NCBI RefSeq assembly: GCF_018332695.1
Contig: NZ_BOQN01000068.1
Coordinates: 35,943 to 99,942, forward strand
Origin: Paractinoplanes toevensis
Lineage (GTDB): Bacteria > Actinomycetota > Actinomycetes > Mycobacteriales > Micromonosporaceae
Direction of reading: 5' to 3'
Length of the DNA: 64,000 nucleotides
Every line of letters begins with the position of its first letter. Positions within the stretch are counted from its first letter, which is position 1. Made by a program: the position numbers and the translations under genes. Shown here in pieces: positions 17,401 to 25,569 of the stretch. The notes beneath the pieces were generated by a model. It was not told the origin of the DNA and made no database searches. It saw nothing but the letters and a program-made list of their open reading frames with translations.

Positions 17401-20400
17401 CGCGAACGGCAGGGTCACCGTGGTGACCGCGTTGTCGCCGGTCAGTGCGACCACGCTCTGGTCGGCCGGGCTGAACGTCTGCGCCTGGGTGCCACAGGTG
17501 TAGCCGAGCTGATCGGTGACCGGGGTGAGCATCAGGTCGAAGGTGGAGTCCCCGGCGATCGGCAGGTCCGCGTAGACCGACCGCAGGCCGCAGGGCCCGC
17601 CGTACGTGCCGGTGACGGTGTACGTGCCGGCCGAGAACCCGGTCAGCGTGTACGTCCCGTCGGCGGCCACGGATGCGGACACACCGCCGGGATCGAGCCG
17701 GACGACCGCGCCGGGCAGCGGGTTCAGGTCGCCGTCGGTGACGAAGCCGGAGAGGGTGGCCGGTTGCGTCAGGCTCAGCCGGACCTGCCCGACCGTCGAC
17801 GACACCCGCCCGGCCGAGTCCACGGCGACCGCGCGGATCACGATCGAACCGGCGGTGGCGGTGTTCAGCGCGACGGTGACCGAGCCGCCGGCCGCGGACG
17901 GCGTCGCGGTCCGGTCCAGCGTCTCGGAGTTGAAGCTGTACCTGTACGAGACGACGTTGATGTCGGACCCGGAGCCGATGACCACGTTCGCGGCCGTGCC
18001 GACCGGCACCGAGTCGCCGCCGGGCAGCGTCACCGTGGGCATCACCGGCACGGCCAGCTCGGCGATCTTCGAGGTGGCCGGGATGAAGCTGTAGAACCGG
18101 ACGTCGTCGACCCCGCCGTTGAGGAACCCGTCGTCCGCGCCGTTCCATCGCCGTTTGCCGATCGCGAATCCGGTGCTCGCGTTGAAGCCGCCGGTCAGCG
18201 TGGCGGTGGCGGTCTGGGCGACGCCGTCGACGAAGAGCGTCAGCTTCTTGGCGCTCGCGTCGTAGGTGCCGGCCAGCAGCGTCCACTTGCCGGCCGTCGG
18301 CGCGGCGTTGGACAGCGCCGAGTACAGCGTGGGGTTGTCGGCGTCCGCGCCGGCCATCGAGAACCGCCACTTGTTGTCGGTGGCGGAGTAGCCCAGCGTG
18401 TACGCGCTGGTACGGGTGCCGAAGGCGGAGACGGCGGTGGGCTGGCCGGTCCCGCCGGTCGCGGCGAGCCGGACCCGGGCGGTGACCGCGAAGCTGGTGG
18501 TGGTATTCACCGGGGTGGCCGCACCGGTGGTCGGGTGCGGAGCGGTGATCGCGCCGGTCAGCGTGGCGGCCCCGGACGAGCCGTTGAGGGTCAGCGCCGA
18601 ACCGGTGCCGCCGCGGCCGGTGGCCCGGGTGGCCCCGCTGGACAGGGTGAGCGTGTTGCCGTGACCGGCGTCGTCAGCACTGGTCGTGCCGGTGTCGTCG
18701 AACGACCATTGCGCGGCCGGACCGGTGCCGGCCTTCACGGTGAAGGAGTAGCTGAGCGCGGCCGACGAGAACCAGCCGGCCCTGTCCTTGGTCCAGACCC
18801 GCATCGTGTAGACGCCGTCCCGCAGCGGGACGTACGGAACGCTCACGCTCTGCCCGGGGCTCGCGGCGACCTGGGTGGCTGCGGACGCCTGCACGCCCCC
18901 GTCCAGGGTCCAGGCGTACCCGGCGAGATCGGCCGCACCGCTGGCCGGCGGCGCGAACGTGAACTGCCCGGACAGGCCGACACCGCCGCTGGGGGTAGCG
19001 GCCGGATAGTCCGGTGAGGTGACCGAGGCCGGGGCCGCGGGTGCGCTCACGTCGATGGTGAACTCACACGTCGCGGAGAAACCGCCGGTGGCGTGCGCGT
19101 CGTTGGTGCGCGCCTGCCACACGTACGTCTTGCCGTCGGTCAGCTTGCCGGACGGGACCACCTTGGACACGATGGTGTTGTTCCCGGCCGACTGGGAAAC
19201 CTTGTTCGTCTCGCTGCGCGCGGCGCCCGACTCCCACCAGTAGAAGGACGTGGTCAGGCCCTGATCGTTGTCCGGGTCGGTCTGCTTGGCGGCCAGCGTC
19301 GGGGTCAGCGTCCGCACGTACGGCCGGGCCGAACCGGTCGCGCAGCCCTTCGCGTCGGAGTTGCGCCCGCTCGGCGCCGCCGGCGCCGTGTTGTACGTGA
19401 TGGCCAGCTTCGGCGAGGCGTGGTTGAACCGCTTCCACTGGTTCTTCGTGCTCTCGTCGATCGCGCGCAGGCCCAGGGTCAGCGAGGTCCAGTTGCTGGC
19501 CGCGGCGTGGGCCACCATCGCGGTGGTGTTGAACTCGATGGTGCCGGTGCCGGCGCAGCCGTGGATCGCGCCGATCTTGCGGTTTGCGGCGGTCTGCGCG
19601 GTGTACGAGCTGTACCAGGTCGGCTGGTTGTTCCACGTCACACTCGACGAGATGCCGCTGGTCATCCAGATCTTGGCATTGGATTTCGGGCTGCACGTCC
19701 AGGCATGCCGCTGCTCGATCCGGAACGTCGCGGAGAGAATCTGCTTGGACCTGACCTTGCTGACGTCCATCGAGAAGAACGACCGGACGATGTAATCCGA
19801 GCAGCCCGAACAATCCTCGGTACGGCCCGCACCGGCCGACCCGTACGTCGAACCGTTGTTCAGCGCCGACGCGTTCTTCCAGAACGAACTGGTCTTGTAC
19901 TTGCTCCACACGGTCGTCCAGGCGCCACCGGCAATCGCCCCGGTCACCGACGGATCGATGTAGACCGGGAACTTGGTGCCCGGGTCGGCCAGCAGCTTGG
20001 CGTCCGGGCGCAGGCTCAGGGTGCCCTTGGCGACGCTCACCGGCATCACCGAACGCCGTCCCGCGGAGGCCACCGCATCGGTCCTGCCCGACGGCTTGGC
20101 CTTCTTGGGCGGGGTCTCGGTGTCCTCCGCGGCGGTCTGCGCGGCGTCCTGGACCGTGGCGTCCCACATCAGCGGTGCCGGCGCGGTGAACACCGACGCG
20201 CCGTGCTTGTCCCGGGCGACCAGGCCGCCCTCCGGGGTGGTACGGACGTTCACGCCCTTGGTGGCGAGACCGAACTTCAGGTTGCTCAGCCGCGGGTCGG
20301 CGGCGGCGGTGCGGTCGCGCACGATCAGCAACTCGCTGAAGCCGAGCGAGTCGGCGGTCACCTGCAGGTCCACGTGCGGCAGCACGTTCGGGTAGAGCGC

Positions 20401-20898
20401 GATGTTGCCGCGCAGCACCGGCTTCGGCAACGGGCCCGGCCAGGAGAAGCTCAGCTCGTTCGCGCCGTCCCGCAGCCGGGCCAGCGGCCCGTCACCGCCG
20501 GCGGACAACGTCATCGGCAGCGCGGCCGCCCTCGGCTCGACACCGGCCGCGGTCGCCTTCAACGTCGTGTCGATCGGTACCCAGGTGGAGCCGTGCTTGA
20601 CCCGGACCGGCTCGATCGACTCCTCGAGCGTGTGGGTTCCGTCCGGGTTGACGAAGGTCTGGGTGACCTCCGACCGCTCGGTCAGGATCTCCACCCGCTT
20701 GCCGCAGCTGCGGGAACTCACCGTCGCCGCCGCCTCGGTCGGCTGCTCGGCGGCACAGGCCGGCTTCGCCACCGGCGCCGCTCCGGCGGGCGCCGCCGGC
20801 AAACCGACCAATGTGGACAGTAGGAGCAACGGCACACCGAGCCGAATGATCCATCGAGAAGGAAAGGCGGGCAGCATCGTACGACGACCGACAGGCAT
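14422..20898 (-). CDS. giant secreted multidomain protein (DNRLRE/LamG plus four CnaB-like/NIDO-like repeats), likely RHS partner
   Basis: 2158 residues from ATG 20898 (GGGGGAAG five bases upstream); an upstream in-frame extension to 21024 looks untranslated. Signal peptide to about residue 40 (LPAAPAGA|A). Domains by eye: an N-terminal beta region; a DNRLRE-like fibre domain (about 315-500, VWSKYKTSSFWKN ... RSFFSMDVSKV); an Ig-like stretch; a LamG/concanavalin-like domain (about 725-935, AQWSFDDTG ... GGVDDVRFYSF); then four tandem units of about 280 residues starting near 1047, 1326, 1606 and 1886. Each unit has a CnaB/carboxypeptidase-regulatory-like sandwich (GTYTLTGFSAGTYTV) and a NIDO-like domain (PFYGQAYRTAWVDTNGIVSF ... 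NAMVAPFWDDL ... EWRN). It is adhesive rather than enzymatic in appearance. Position 41 bp ahead of the RHS toxin suggests a delivery or attachment role. Confidence 0.85.
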   Translation of the reverse strand: MPVGRRTMLPAFPSRWIIRLGVPLLLLSTLVGLPAAPAGAAPVAKPACAAEQPTEAAATVSSRSCGKRVEILTERSEVTQTFVNPDGTHTLEESIEPVRVKHGSTWVPIDTTLKATAAGVEPRAAALPMTLSAGGDGPLARLRDGANELSFSWPGPLPKPVLRGNIALYPNVLPHVDLQVTADSLGFSELLIVRDRTAAADPRLSNLKFGLATKGVNVRTTPEGGLVARDKHGASVFTAPAPLMWDATVQDAAQTAAEDTETPPKKAKPSGRTDAVASAGRRSVMPVSVAKGTLSLRPDAKLLADPGTKFPVYIDPSVTGAIAGGAWTTVWSKYKTSSFWKNASALNNGSTYGSAGAGRTEDCSGCSDYIVRSFFSMDVSKVRSKQILSATFRIEQRHAWTCSPKSNAKIWMTSGISSSVTWNNQPTWYSSYTAQTAANRKIGAIHGCAGTGTIEFNTTAMVAHAAASNWTSLTLGLRAIDESTKNQWKRFNHASPKLAITYNTAPAAPSGRNSDAKGCATGSARPYVRTLTPTLAAKQTDPDNDQGLTTSFYWWESGAARSETNKVSQSAGNNTIVSKVVPSGKLTDGKTYVWQARTNDAHATGGFSATCEFTIDVSAPAAPASVTSPDYPAATPSGGVGLSGQFTFAPPASGAADLAGYAWTLDGGVQASAATQVAASPGQSVSVPYVPLRDGVYTMRVWTKDRAGWFSSAALSYSFTVKAGTGPAAQWSFDDTGTTSADDAGHGNTLTLSSGATRATGRGGTGSALTLNGSSGAATLTGAITAPHPTTGAATPVNTTTSFAVTARVRLAATGGTGQPTAVSAFGTRTSAYTLGYSATDNKWRFSMAGADADNPTLYSALSNAAPTAGKWTLLAGTYDASAKKLTLFVDGVAQTATATLTGGFNASTGFAIGKRRWNGADDGFLNGGVDDVRFYSFIPATSKIAELAVPVMPTVTLPGGDSVPVGTAANVVIGSGSDINVVSYRYSFNSETLDRTATPSAAGGSVTVALNTATAGSIVIRAVAVDSAGRVSSTVGQVRLSLTQPATLSGFVTDGDLNPLPGAVVRLDPGGVSASVAADGTYTLTGFSAGTYTVTGTYGGPCGLRSVYADLPIAGDSTFDLMLTPVTDQLGYTCGTQAQTFSPADQSVVALTGDNAVTTVTLPFAFPFYGQAYRTAWVDTNGIVSFTDPGGSHPYDGSSLPSAVNPNAMVAPFWDDLVVDSSASVRTASAGSGSSATFAVEWRNVQRKADTSQRVSFSAVLTADGTVTTNYTGLDSTAEKGAAAAVGIAAPDAEDALTYSRNTPALADGQAVVFDHPEGVGALELHSLSGKVLSTAGAGISGAKVTLDPGGLSTTTASDGTYRFDGLVADTYTVYSEQNQKCPQVAKEVVDLSADTVRNLQRGLDYGGMGYACAQVTGTFTAAATALALTGDDATAGVTLPFAVPFHGRSYTSATVSTNGFLTFDTNLGVNTYANPAMPTAAAPNAVVAPFWDDLQIDASASVRTDTIGTAPNRKYIIEWRNALFRPSGPDRITFEVVFTETTGEIAFNYGTLATALQQGSAATIGIENASGTVATLFSFQEARVNSNGTITFTPHAAGTISGSTSVAVTGAAAPGLTVTLNPGGRTTVTDSAGNYSFAGVPIGEYTVQVATGTNACPGRYAKQIVNFPGNTMDVDLSVMTAGDEFGYTCTAGSTTFVPGTVTEDWTGDEATWQKNPPFPIKLYGEAYTSAWINSNGLLAFKDPMYFGWISPNNNELPTPTAEGQPDAAVYPHWYDWALDSSSHIATTTTGTAPNRKWVVEWRNVYRSGDTATRATFETVFGEDGTITFAYGSIPSASLPARGSSATVGIENASGTIGFQYLYDEALLETGKGVTFTPSPPGAGSITGTVSCQSAAVAGATVAAAGQTTTTATDGTYRIDNVPAGTYAVIATRDGTCAGSTVDDVTVGTGTVVAADFAGVATPAGAGYRLTEQPVTYTPADTTVLPVTGDEDYQPVTLPFPVTLYGQTYNTGYVDSNGLVTFEDPGTPNSDAWPIPSPRFPEEPNAAVYPFWHDWVVDSSASVRTATRGTAPNRQYVIEWRNVSSYEDPTTRTTFQVIFDESGGYSFAYPAITGTFLTKGGAATIGIENADGTWALQYTYRQPVLRPGIGLRFDPPQ

Positions 20899-21205
20899 CA
20901 GAACTTCCCCCGTGTGATGACCATGCGATAGGCCCTCATCACAGTGGACGCGGCACCCGGTGTCAATATCGAAGATCGCCGTTTGGATGACCGCCGACAG
21001 CGGCAACTCAACAAGCTCTTGCAATCGACAGTTATCTAAATAGGGGCGTGCCCGTTCATGCGGTTTCGCCGCCCGAAAAATCGGCTACCACAAACCCTGC
21101 GCTTCCCGGTGTCGCCTTATGCCGGCCTATATTCTGGCGTCGATCAGCCTACTTTTCTTGACACCTCATGGAGTTCACCGGCGTCGTCCCCGGCGAGGAG
21201 GAGCG
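20899..21205. other. divergent intergenic region
   Basis: 307 bp, clearly less GC-rich than its neighbours, between the giant secreted protein and the FUSC gene. It contains a GGGGGAAG ribosome site for the minus-strand gene and GAGGAGGAG for the plus-strand gene. A TTGACA (21157-21162) lies 43 bp before the FUSC start, but I see no convincing -10 partner at the right distance. No palindromic operator was noticed. Confidence 0.6.
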
Positions 21206-22669
21206 ATGAGGCTCACCACCTACCTGCGCCATCCTTGGGCGGCGGTGCTCGCCCGGTGGGGCCGCATCCCCGGGATCCGCACTGCCAAGGTCACGCTCGC
21301 CGCCGTGCTGGCCTACGTTGCCGCGGATCTGCTGAACACCACGGCGACACCGATTCTCGCGCCGCTGACCGCCATCCTCGTGGTGCAGGTGACCGTCTAC
21401 CAGACGGTCGCCGAAGGACTGCAACGCGTCCTGAGTGTGCTCGCCGGCGTCCTGGTCGCGGTGGTACTCGCCAGCGTCGTGGGGCTGAGCTGGTGGAGTC
21501 TCGGGGCCGTGGTGGCCGTGAGTCTCGTACTCGGACAGGTCCTCCGCCTCGGGTCGCACACCCTGGAGGTACCGATCAGCGCGATGCTCGTCCTCGCGGT
21601 CGGCGGCGCGGCGGCGCCGCAGGCGGCGGCCGGCCGGGTGTACGAGACGCTCGTCGGCGCGGCGATCGGCATCGCGGTGAACTTCGCGATCGCGCCTCCG
21701 GTGCATGTGGAATCCGCCGGCTCGGCGGTGGCCGGCCTGGCCACCCGGCTGGGGGAATTCCTGCGTTCGCTGGCCGCGCAACTGCGCGCCGGGTGGTCGC
21801 GGAACGCCGCGCAGGACTGGCTCACCGCGGCCCGAGGCCTGAGCGCATCGGTGCTGGAAGCCGACCACTCGCTGGTCCAGGCCGAGCAGAGCGCCGTGCT
21901 CAACCCCCGCGGCGGCCAGGTCCGCGTGGCTCAGCCGCGGCTGCGCACGGCCCTCACCGCGATCGAGTACTGCACCATCGTCATCCGCACCCTGTGCCGG
22001 GAGGTCTTCGACCGGACGTTCTACCTGCCGCCCGAGTTGGCGGCGGAGGTCTATCCGTCAGCCGCCCGCCTGGCTCTCGCCGACGTGCTCGATGCCGCCG
22101 CGGCGGCCTTGGACGGTGTGGCCGCCGTCGCCGCGGGCGACGAGCCGGTCGAGACCAGCCGCGCCCAGGTGGCCGAGCAGCTGGACGAGCTGTACCGGCG
22201 GCGCGAGCTGCTGGGCCGGCTGCTGGTGGTCGACCCGCGCGCCGACGCCGCGGCCTGGCAGCAACACGGCGCGCTGCTCACCGCGGTGGACCGGCTGCGG
22301 GTCGAGATCGAGGCGGCGGTACGGCCGGCCGACCAGCCGTGGCGCCCGCCGTCACTGACCGAGGGACCCCGGCGGGCGGCGCGTCGCGTCGTGGGCGCCG
22401 CCGAGCAGACCCTGCCGCTGGTCACGGATCGTTCCCGGCAGGCGGTTCGGCGGATGATGGACGTCGCCGCGGAGGCCGCGGCGGCGAATCTGGCCAACCC
22501 CGATCCACGGGCCGCACGTCCCCACCGGCAGGATGCCGGCGCGAGCCCGCCGGTCGAGCAGGCAGCCGCCGACGCCCTCCGGGCCGCCGCGGACTCGCTG
22601 GCCGAGGAGGATGCGGCGAAGCCTCAGCCGCGGCAGGGCACCGCCGAGCCCGAAGCCGACCAGGAGTGA
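21206..22669 (+). CDS. FUSC-family (aromatic-acid-exporter-like) membrane protein
   Basis: 487 residues; ATG 21206 is chosen for GAGGAGGAG just upstream, although the frame is open further. The N-terminal ~170 residues hold about six membrane helices including IRTAKVTLAAVLAYVAADLL and LAPLTAILVVQVTVYQTV, the hallmark of the FUSC/ArAE half of bacterial efflux proteins. A long soluble, helix-rich cytoplasmic part follows, with many Ala/Glu/Arg residues (about 190-487). Bacterial relatives export aromatic acids or are of unknown role; actinobacterial single-copy versions are uncharacterised. It seems monocistronic; the next gene converges with a gap of 29 bp. Confidence 0.82.
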   Translation: MRLTTYLRHPWAAVLARWGRIPGIRTAKVTLAAVLAYVAADLLNTTATPILAPLTAILVVQVTVYQTVAEGLQRVLSVLAGVLVAVVLASVVGLSWWSLGAVVAVSLVLGQVLRLGSHTLEVPISAMLVLAVGGAAAPQAAAGRVYETLVGAAIGIAVNFAIAPPVHVESAGSAVAGLATRLGEFLRSLAAQLRAGWSRNAAQDWLTAARGLSASVLEADHSLVQAEQSAVLNPRGGQVRVAQPRLRTALTAIEYCTIVIRTLCREVFDRTFYLPPELAAEVYPSAARLALADVLDAAAAALDGVAAVAAGDEPVETSRAQVAEQLDELYRRRELLGRLLVVDPRADAAAWQQHGALLTAVDRLRVEIEAAVRPADQPWRPPSLTEGPRRAARRVVGAAEQTLPLVTDRSRQAVRRMMDVAAEAAAANLANPDPRAARPHRQDAGASPPVEQAAADALRAAADSLAEEDAAKPQPRQGTAEPEADQE

Positions 22670-22698
22670 CCCGGCCGGCTCAGCCCGTGTGAAGGCCG

Positions 22699-23874
22699 TC
22701 AGGGTTTGAGGACGACCTTTTCGCAGTTGTCCTGCTTGTTCTTGAACATCTCGAAGCCGTGTTCGGCCTCGTTGAGCGGCAGGGTGTGGGTGATGATCCG
22801 GGTGGGATCGATCTCGCCGCGTTCGATGCGCTCGAGCAACGGCTTCATGTAGCGCTGCACGTGGCATTGGCCGGTGCGCAGGGTCAGTGACCGGTTCATC
22901 CAGGCGCCGGCGGGGAACTTGTCCAGCAGACCGCCGTACACGCCGATCACCGAGACCACGCCGCCGCTGCGGCACGACATGATCGCCTGACGTAGGGCGT
23001 GCGGGCGGTCGGTCTCCGACCGCACGGCCTGCTTGACCCGGTCGTACGCGGCGATGTGCGCGCTGCCGTGGGTGGCCTCCATGCCGACCGCGTCGATGCA
23101 CTTGTCGGGTCCGCGTCCACCGGTCAGTTCCAGCAGCCGCGACCGTACGTCGACCTCGTCGAAGTTCACCGGGGTGTGGCCGGCCTGTTCGGCCATCTGC
23201 AGCCGGTAGGGCTCCTTGTCGATGGCGATGACCTTGGCGGCGCCGAGGACCCGGGCGCTGTCCATGGCGAACTGGCCGACCGGGCCGGCGCCCCACACCG
23301 CCACCACATCGGTGGGCTGGATGTCGCACATCTCGGCGCCCATGTAGCCGGTAGGCAGGATGTCGGAGAGGAACAGCACCTGCTCGTCGGTCAGGTCGGA
23401 CTCGATCTTCAGCGGGCCGACGTCGGCGAACGGCACCCGCGCGTACTGCGCCTGGCCGCCCGCGAAACCGCCGGTCAGATGCGAATAGCCGAAGATCCCG
23501 GCGACCGGGTGGCCGAACATCTTCTCCGCGATCCCGGCGTTGGGGTTGGTGTTCTCGCAGCAGGAGTACAGCTCGGCGGCGCAGGCCGCGCACGCGCCGC
23601 AGGCGATCGGGAACGGTACGACGACCCGGTCCCCGACGCGCAAACGGGCCTGGTCGACACCCGAGCCGACCTCGGTCACCTCACCCATGAACTCGTGCCC
23701 CAGGACATCGCCGTCCTGCATGGTCGGCACGTACCCGTCGACCAGGTGCAGGTCCGAGCCGCAGATCGCGGTGGAGGTGATCCGTACGATGGCGTCGCGG
23801 TTGTTCAGGATCTTCGGGTCCGGCACGTCCCGAACCTCGACCTTGTTGCGGCCCGCCCAGGTGTTCGCTTTCAT
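22699..23874 (-). CDS. zinc-dependent alcohol dehydrogenase (glutathione-independent formaldehyde-dehydrogenase-like)
   Basis: 391 residues from ATG 23874, whose ATGA overlaps the stop of the SRPBCC gene, so the two are coupled. It is a medium-chain dehydrogenase: catalytic-zinc residues CGSDLHL (about residue 38) and GHEF (about 60), a structural-zinc loop CGACAACAAELYSCCENTN (about 95-115), and the NAD(P)-binding VWGAGPVGQFAM (about 188-200). The extended insert and YSHLTGGFAGGQAQYARVPFAD are typical of the FdhA/threonine-dehydrogenase-like group. Substrate unknown; detoxification of an aldehyde is plausible. The upstream partner is a small polyketide-cyclase-type protein. Confidence 0.85.
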   Translation of the reverse strand: MKANTWAGRNKVEVRDVPDPKILNNRDAIVRITSTAICGSDLHLVDGYVPTMQDGDVLGHEFMGEVTEVGSGVDQARLRVGDRVVVPFPIACGACAACAAELYSCCENTNPNAGIAEKMFGHPVAGIFGYSHLTGGFAGGQAQYARVPFADVGPLKIESDLTDEQVLFLSDILPTGYMGAEMCDIQPTDVVAVWGAGPVGQFAMDSARVLGAAKVIAIDKEPYRLQMAEQAGHTPVNFDEVDVRSRLLELTGGRGPDKCIDAVGMEATHGSAHIAAYDRVKQAVRSETDRPHALRQAIMSCRSGGVVSVIGVYGGLLDKFPAGAWMNRSLTLRTGQCHVQRYMKPLLERIERGEIDPTRIITHTLPLNEAEHGFEMFKNKQDNCEKVVLKP

Positions 23875-24413
23875 GCGTCCGCTCCCTTCGCGAGTTCGGC
23901 GTCCGACAACGGTTGCGCCGGACGCTGCGGGAACTCCTTGCGCGCCCGCTTGCCCCAGGGGGCACCGTCGGACCGGACCACCTCGCCGGTCTCCAAGACC
24001 TGCTTGAGCCGGCGCAAGTCGTCGTCGAGCTGCTGGTGCGGTTCCTCGCCGAAGTACTTGGCGACCGCCTTGCCGATGGTGCCGCCCGGGATGTCGTACA
24101 CCAGGACGACGTGCACCTCGGTGCTCACCCCGTCCGGGGCCGGCACGAACCGGACCGTGCCGGCGTTGGGTACGTCGGCGTTCCCGGTCGAGCGCCACGC
24201 GATCTTCTCGCCGGGCACCTCCTCGAGGATCTCCGCGTCCCACCCGACGTCCTTGCCGAACGGGGCGTCGGCGGTCCAGTGACTCGTCCGCTCGCCGGTG
24301 GTGCGGACCTGTTCGAGGTGCGCCATGAAGGTCGGAAGGTTTTCCAGGTCGCGCCAGAACGCGTACACCTGCGGCGCGGGTTTGCGGATGGTTGTCGTTG
24401 CGGTCAATTCCAT
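23871..24413 (-). CDS. SRPBCC-family (cyclase/dehydrase-like) protein
   Basis: 180 residues. ATG 24413 is preceded by AAGGAAG; upstream in-frame codons look non-coding. The N-terminus TTTIRKPAPQVYAFWRDLENLPTFM and later GWDAEILEEVPGEKIAWRS are the standard START-like/polyketide-cyclase-2 pattern, with a hydrophobic ligand cavity. A charged C-terminal tail (EFPQRPAQPLSDAELAKGADA, in pieces) is extra. It is co-translated with the zinc dehydrogenase that follows; such pairs recur in actinobacteria and may act on one hydrophobic substrate. Confidence 0.83.
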   Translation of the reverse strand: MELTATTTIRKPAPQVYAFWRDLENLPTFMAHLEQVRTTGERTSHWTADAPFGKDVGWDAEILEEVPGEKIAWRSTGNADVPNAGTVRFVPAPDGVSTEVHVVLVYDIPGGTIGKAVAKYFGEEPHQQLDDDLRRLKQVLETGEVVRSDGAPWGKRARKEFPQRPAQPLSDAELAKGADA

Positions 24414-24679
24414 GGATCTTCCTTTGCATCTGCCCCGCACCGCCGGCACGGAGGGTGACCCGCGCAGCGGTCGGCAGGTCGAGCACGGCGGTACCCGCGT
24501 CCGCGCCCAGGCCGAAGCTCATCGAGGCTCGTCTGATTGGGTCCGGCTACCCACCGGAAAACCAGCTAAACCGGCTGCTGCGAGGCGACCGATCGGCATT
24601 GTCGGCACGTGGTCGCGGGTGCGGATGAACTCACTCGTTCGTGGTGGCGGGCGAATTGCCGCAGTGACATGCTCGGTTG

Positions 24680-25424
24680 ATGCCCACCGTGACGTATGCC
24701 AGTGGTGACGTGGACGAGGCACGCGCGTTCCTGGGCGAGTACTACTACTCCAACTTCGTGGATGTGCTCTCCTGGAAGCGCTCCTGGCAGTCCCGTTTCG
24801 ATATCGTCCCGTCCGACACCGTCACGCTCGGTGACCTGCAATTCGGCACAGACGTGAAGATCCGGTTCGGAGAACTCGGCTCATACCACGTCAACCTGCC
24901 GGTAGCGGGCTCGTTGACCTGGCGGCAAGGTTGCGGTGCTCCTCTGCGGGCCACGACGGCGACCGCGGCGGTCTTTCAGCCCGTCGGTGACACGACCTGG
25001 AGAGATGGGACGGCGGCTGCCGGCTGCTGGCCGTGAAGATCAGTCGCGCGGCGCTGGAGAGCGAACTTGCCCGCCTGCTCGACGCTCCGGTTCGCTCGCC
25101 GCTGACGCTCGCTCCGACCATCGACATCACGCGCGGACCGGGCGCCAGTTGGCTGCGCCTTGTCCGGCTGCTGGCCGCCGACGCTGCTCAGCCGCACGGG
25201 CTCATCCACCACCCGGTCGTCGGGGCCAGATTGCGGGAAGCCTTGATCGCGGGACTGCTGGGCGCCGTGGACCACCCGCACCGTGACCGGCTGGAGCGCC
25301 CGACCTCGGCAACGGCGGCGCCGGGCTCGATCCGGCGGGTCGTCGAGGCGATGCGGGCCCATCCTGGCAGACCGTTCACCGTCGGTGATCTCGCCGCGAT
25401 CGCCGGCGTCAGCATCCGAAGCCT
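24680..25424 (+). pseudogene. broken AraC-family transcriptional regulator
   Basis: The first frame (ATG 24680) reads an AraC-binding-like domain: GEYYYSNFVDVLSW, DLQFGTDVKIRFGELGSYHV, AVFQPVGDTTW. Near 24996 (GACACGACCTGG) one base is missing; the continuation LERWDGGCRLLAVKISRAALESE is in the +2-shifted frame and carries on through HPVVGARLREALIAGLL to the first helices of the HTH (RPFTVGDLAAIAGVSIRSL), ending about 25424. The rest of the DNA-binding domain (~60 residues) is absent. A frameshift plus loss of the second HTH means it cannot function. Confidence 0.82.
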
Positions 25425-25556
25425 GCCACCGTCGGCGGCGCGATCGGCTCCGGCCTGGAGGACGAGGAGACGGTACGAGCCGCCGCGTACGGCTACCATC
25501 CCGAACCCGAGGGCTGGCAGGACGAGCGTACGGACACCCCGGCCGCGGACGGGTAA
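25425..25556 (+). pseudogene. 3' fragment of an unrelated gene joined to the AraC relic
   Basis: Directly after the AraC break, the third frame reads ATVGGAIGSGLEDEETVRAA then AYGYHPEPEGWQDERTDTPAADG and stops at TAA 25554. Codons have strong G/C third positions and an acidic hydrophilic tail, as for a genuine protein C-terminus. I do not recognise the family. It suggests a deletion or rearrangement that fused two gene remnants. Confidence 0.5.
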
Positions 25557-25569
25557 GCGGCGCGCGATG

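Noticed and set aside
23875..24522. N-terminal extension of the zinc dehydrogenase
   Set aside because: It overlaps the complete SRPBCC gene in another frame; MKANTWAGRNKVEV is the normal start of this enzyme family.
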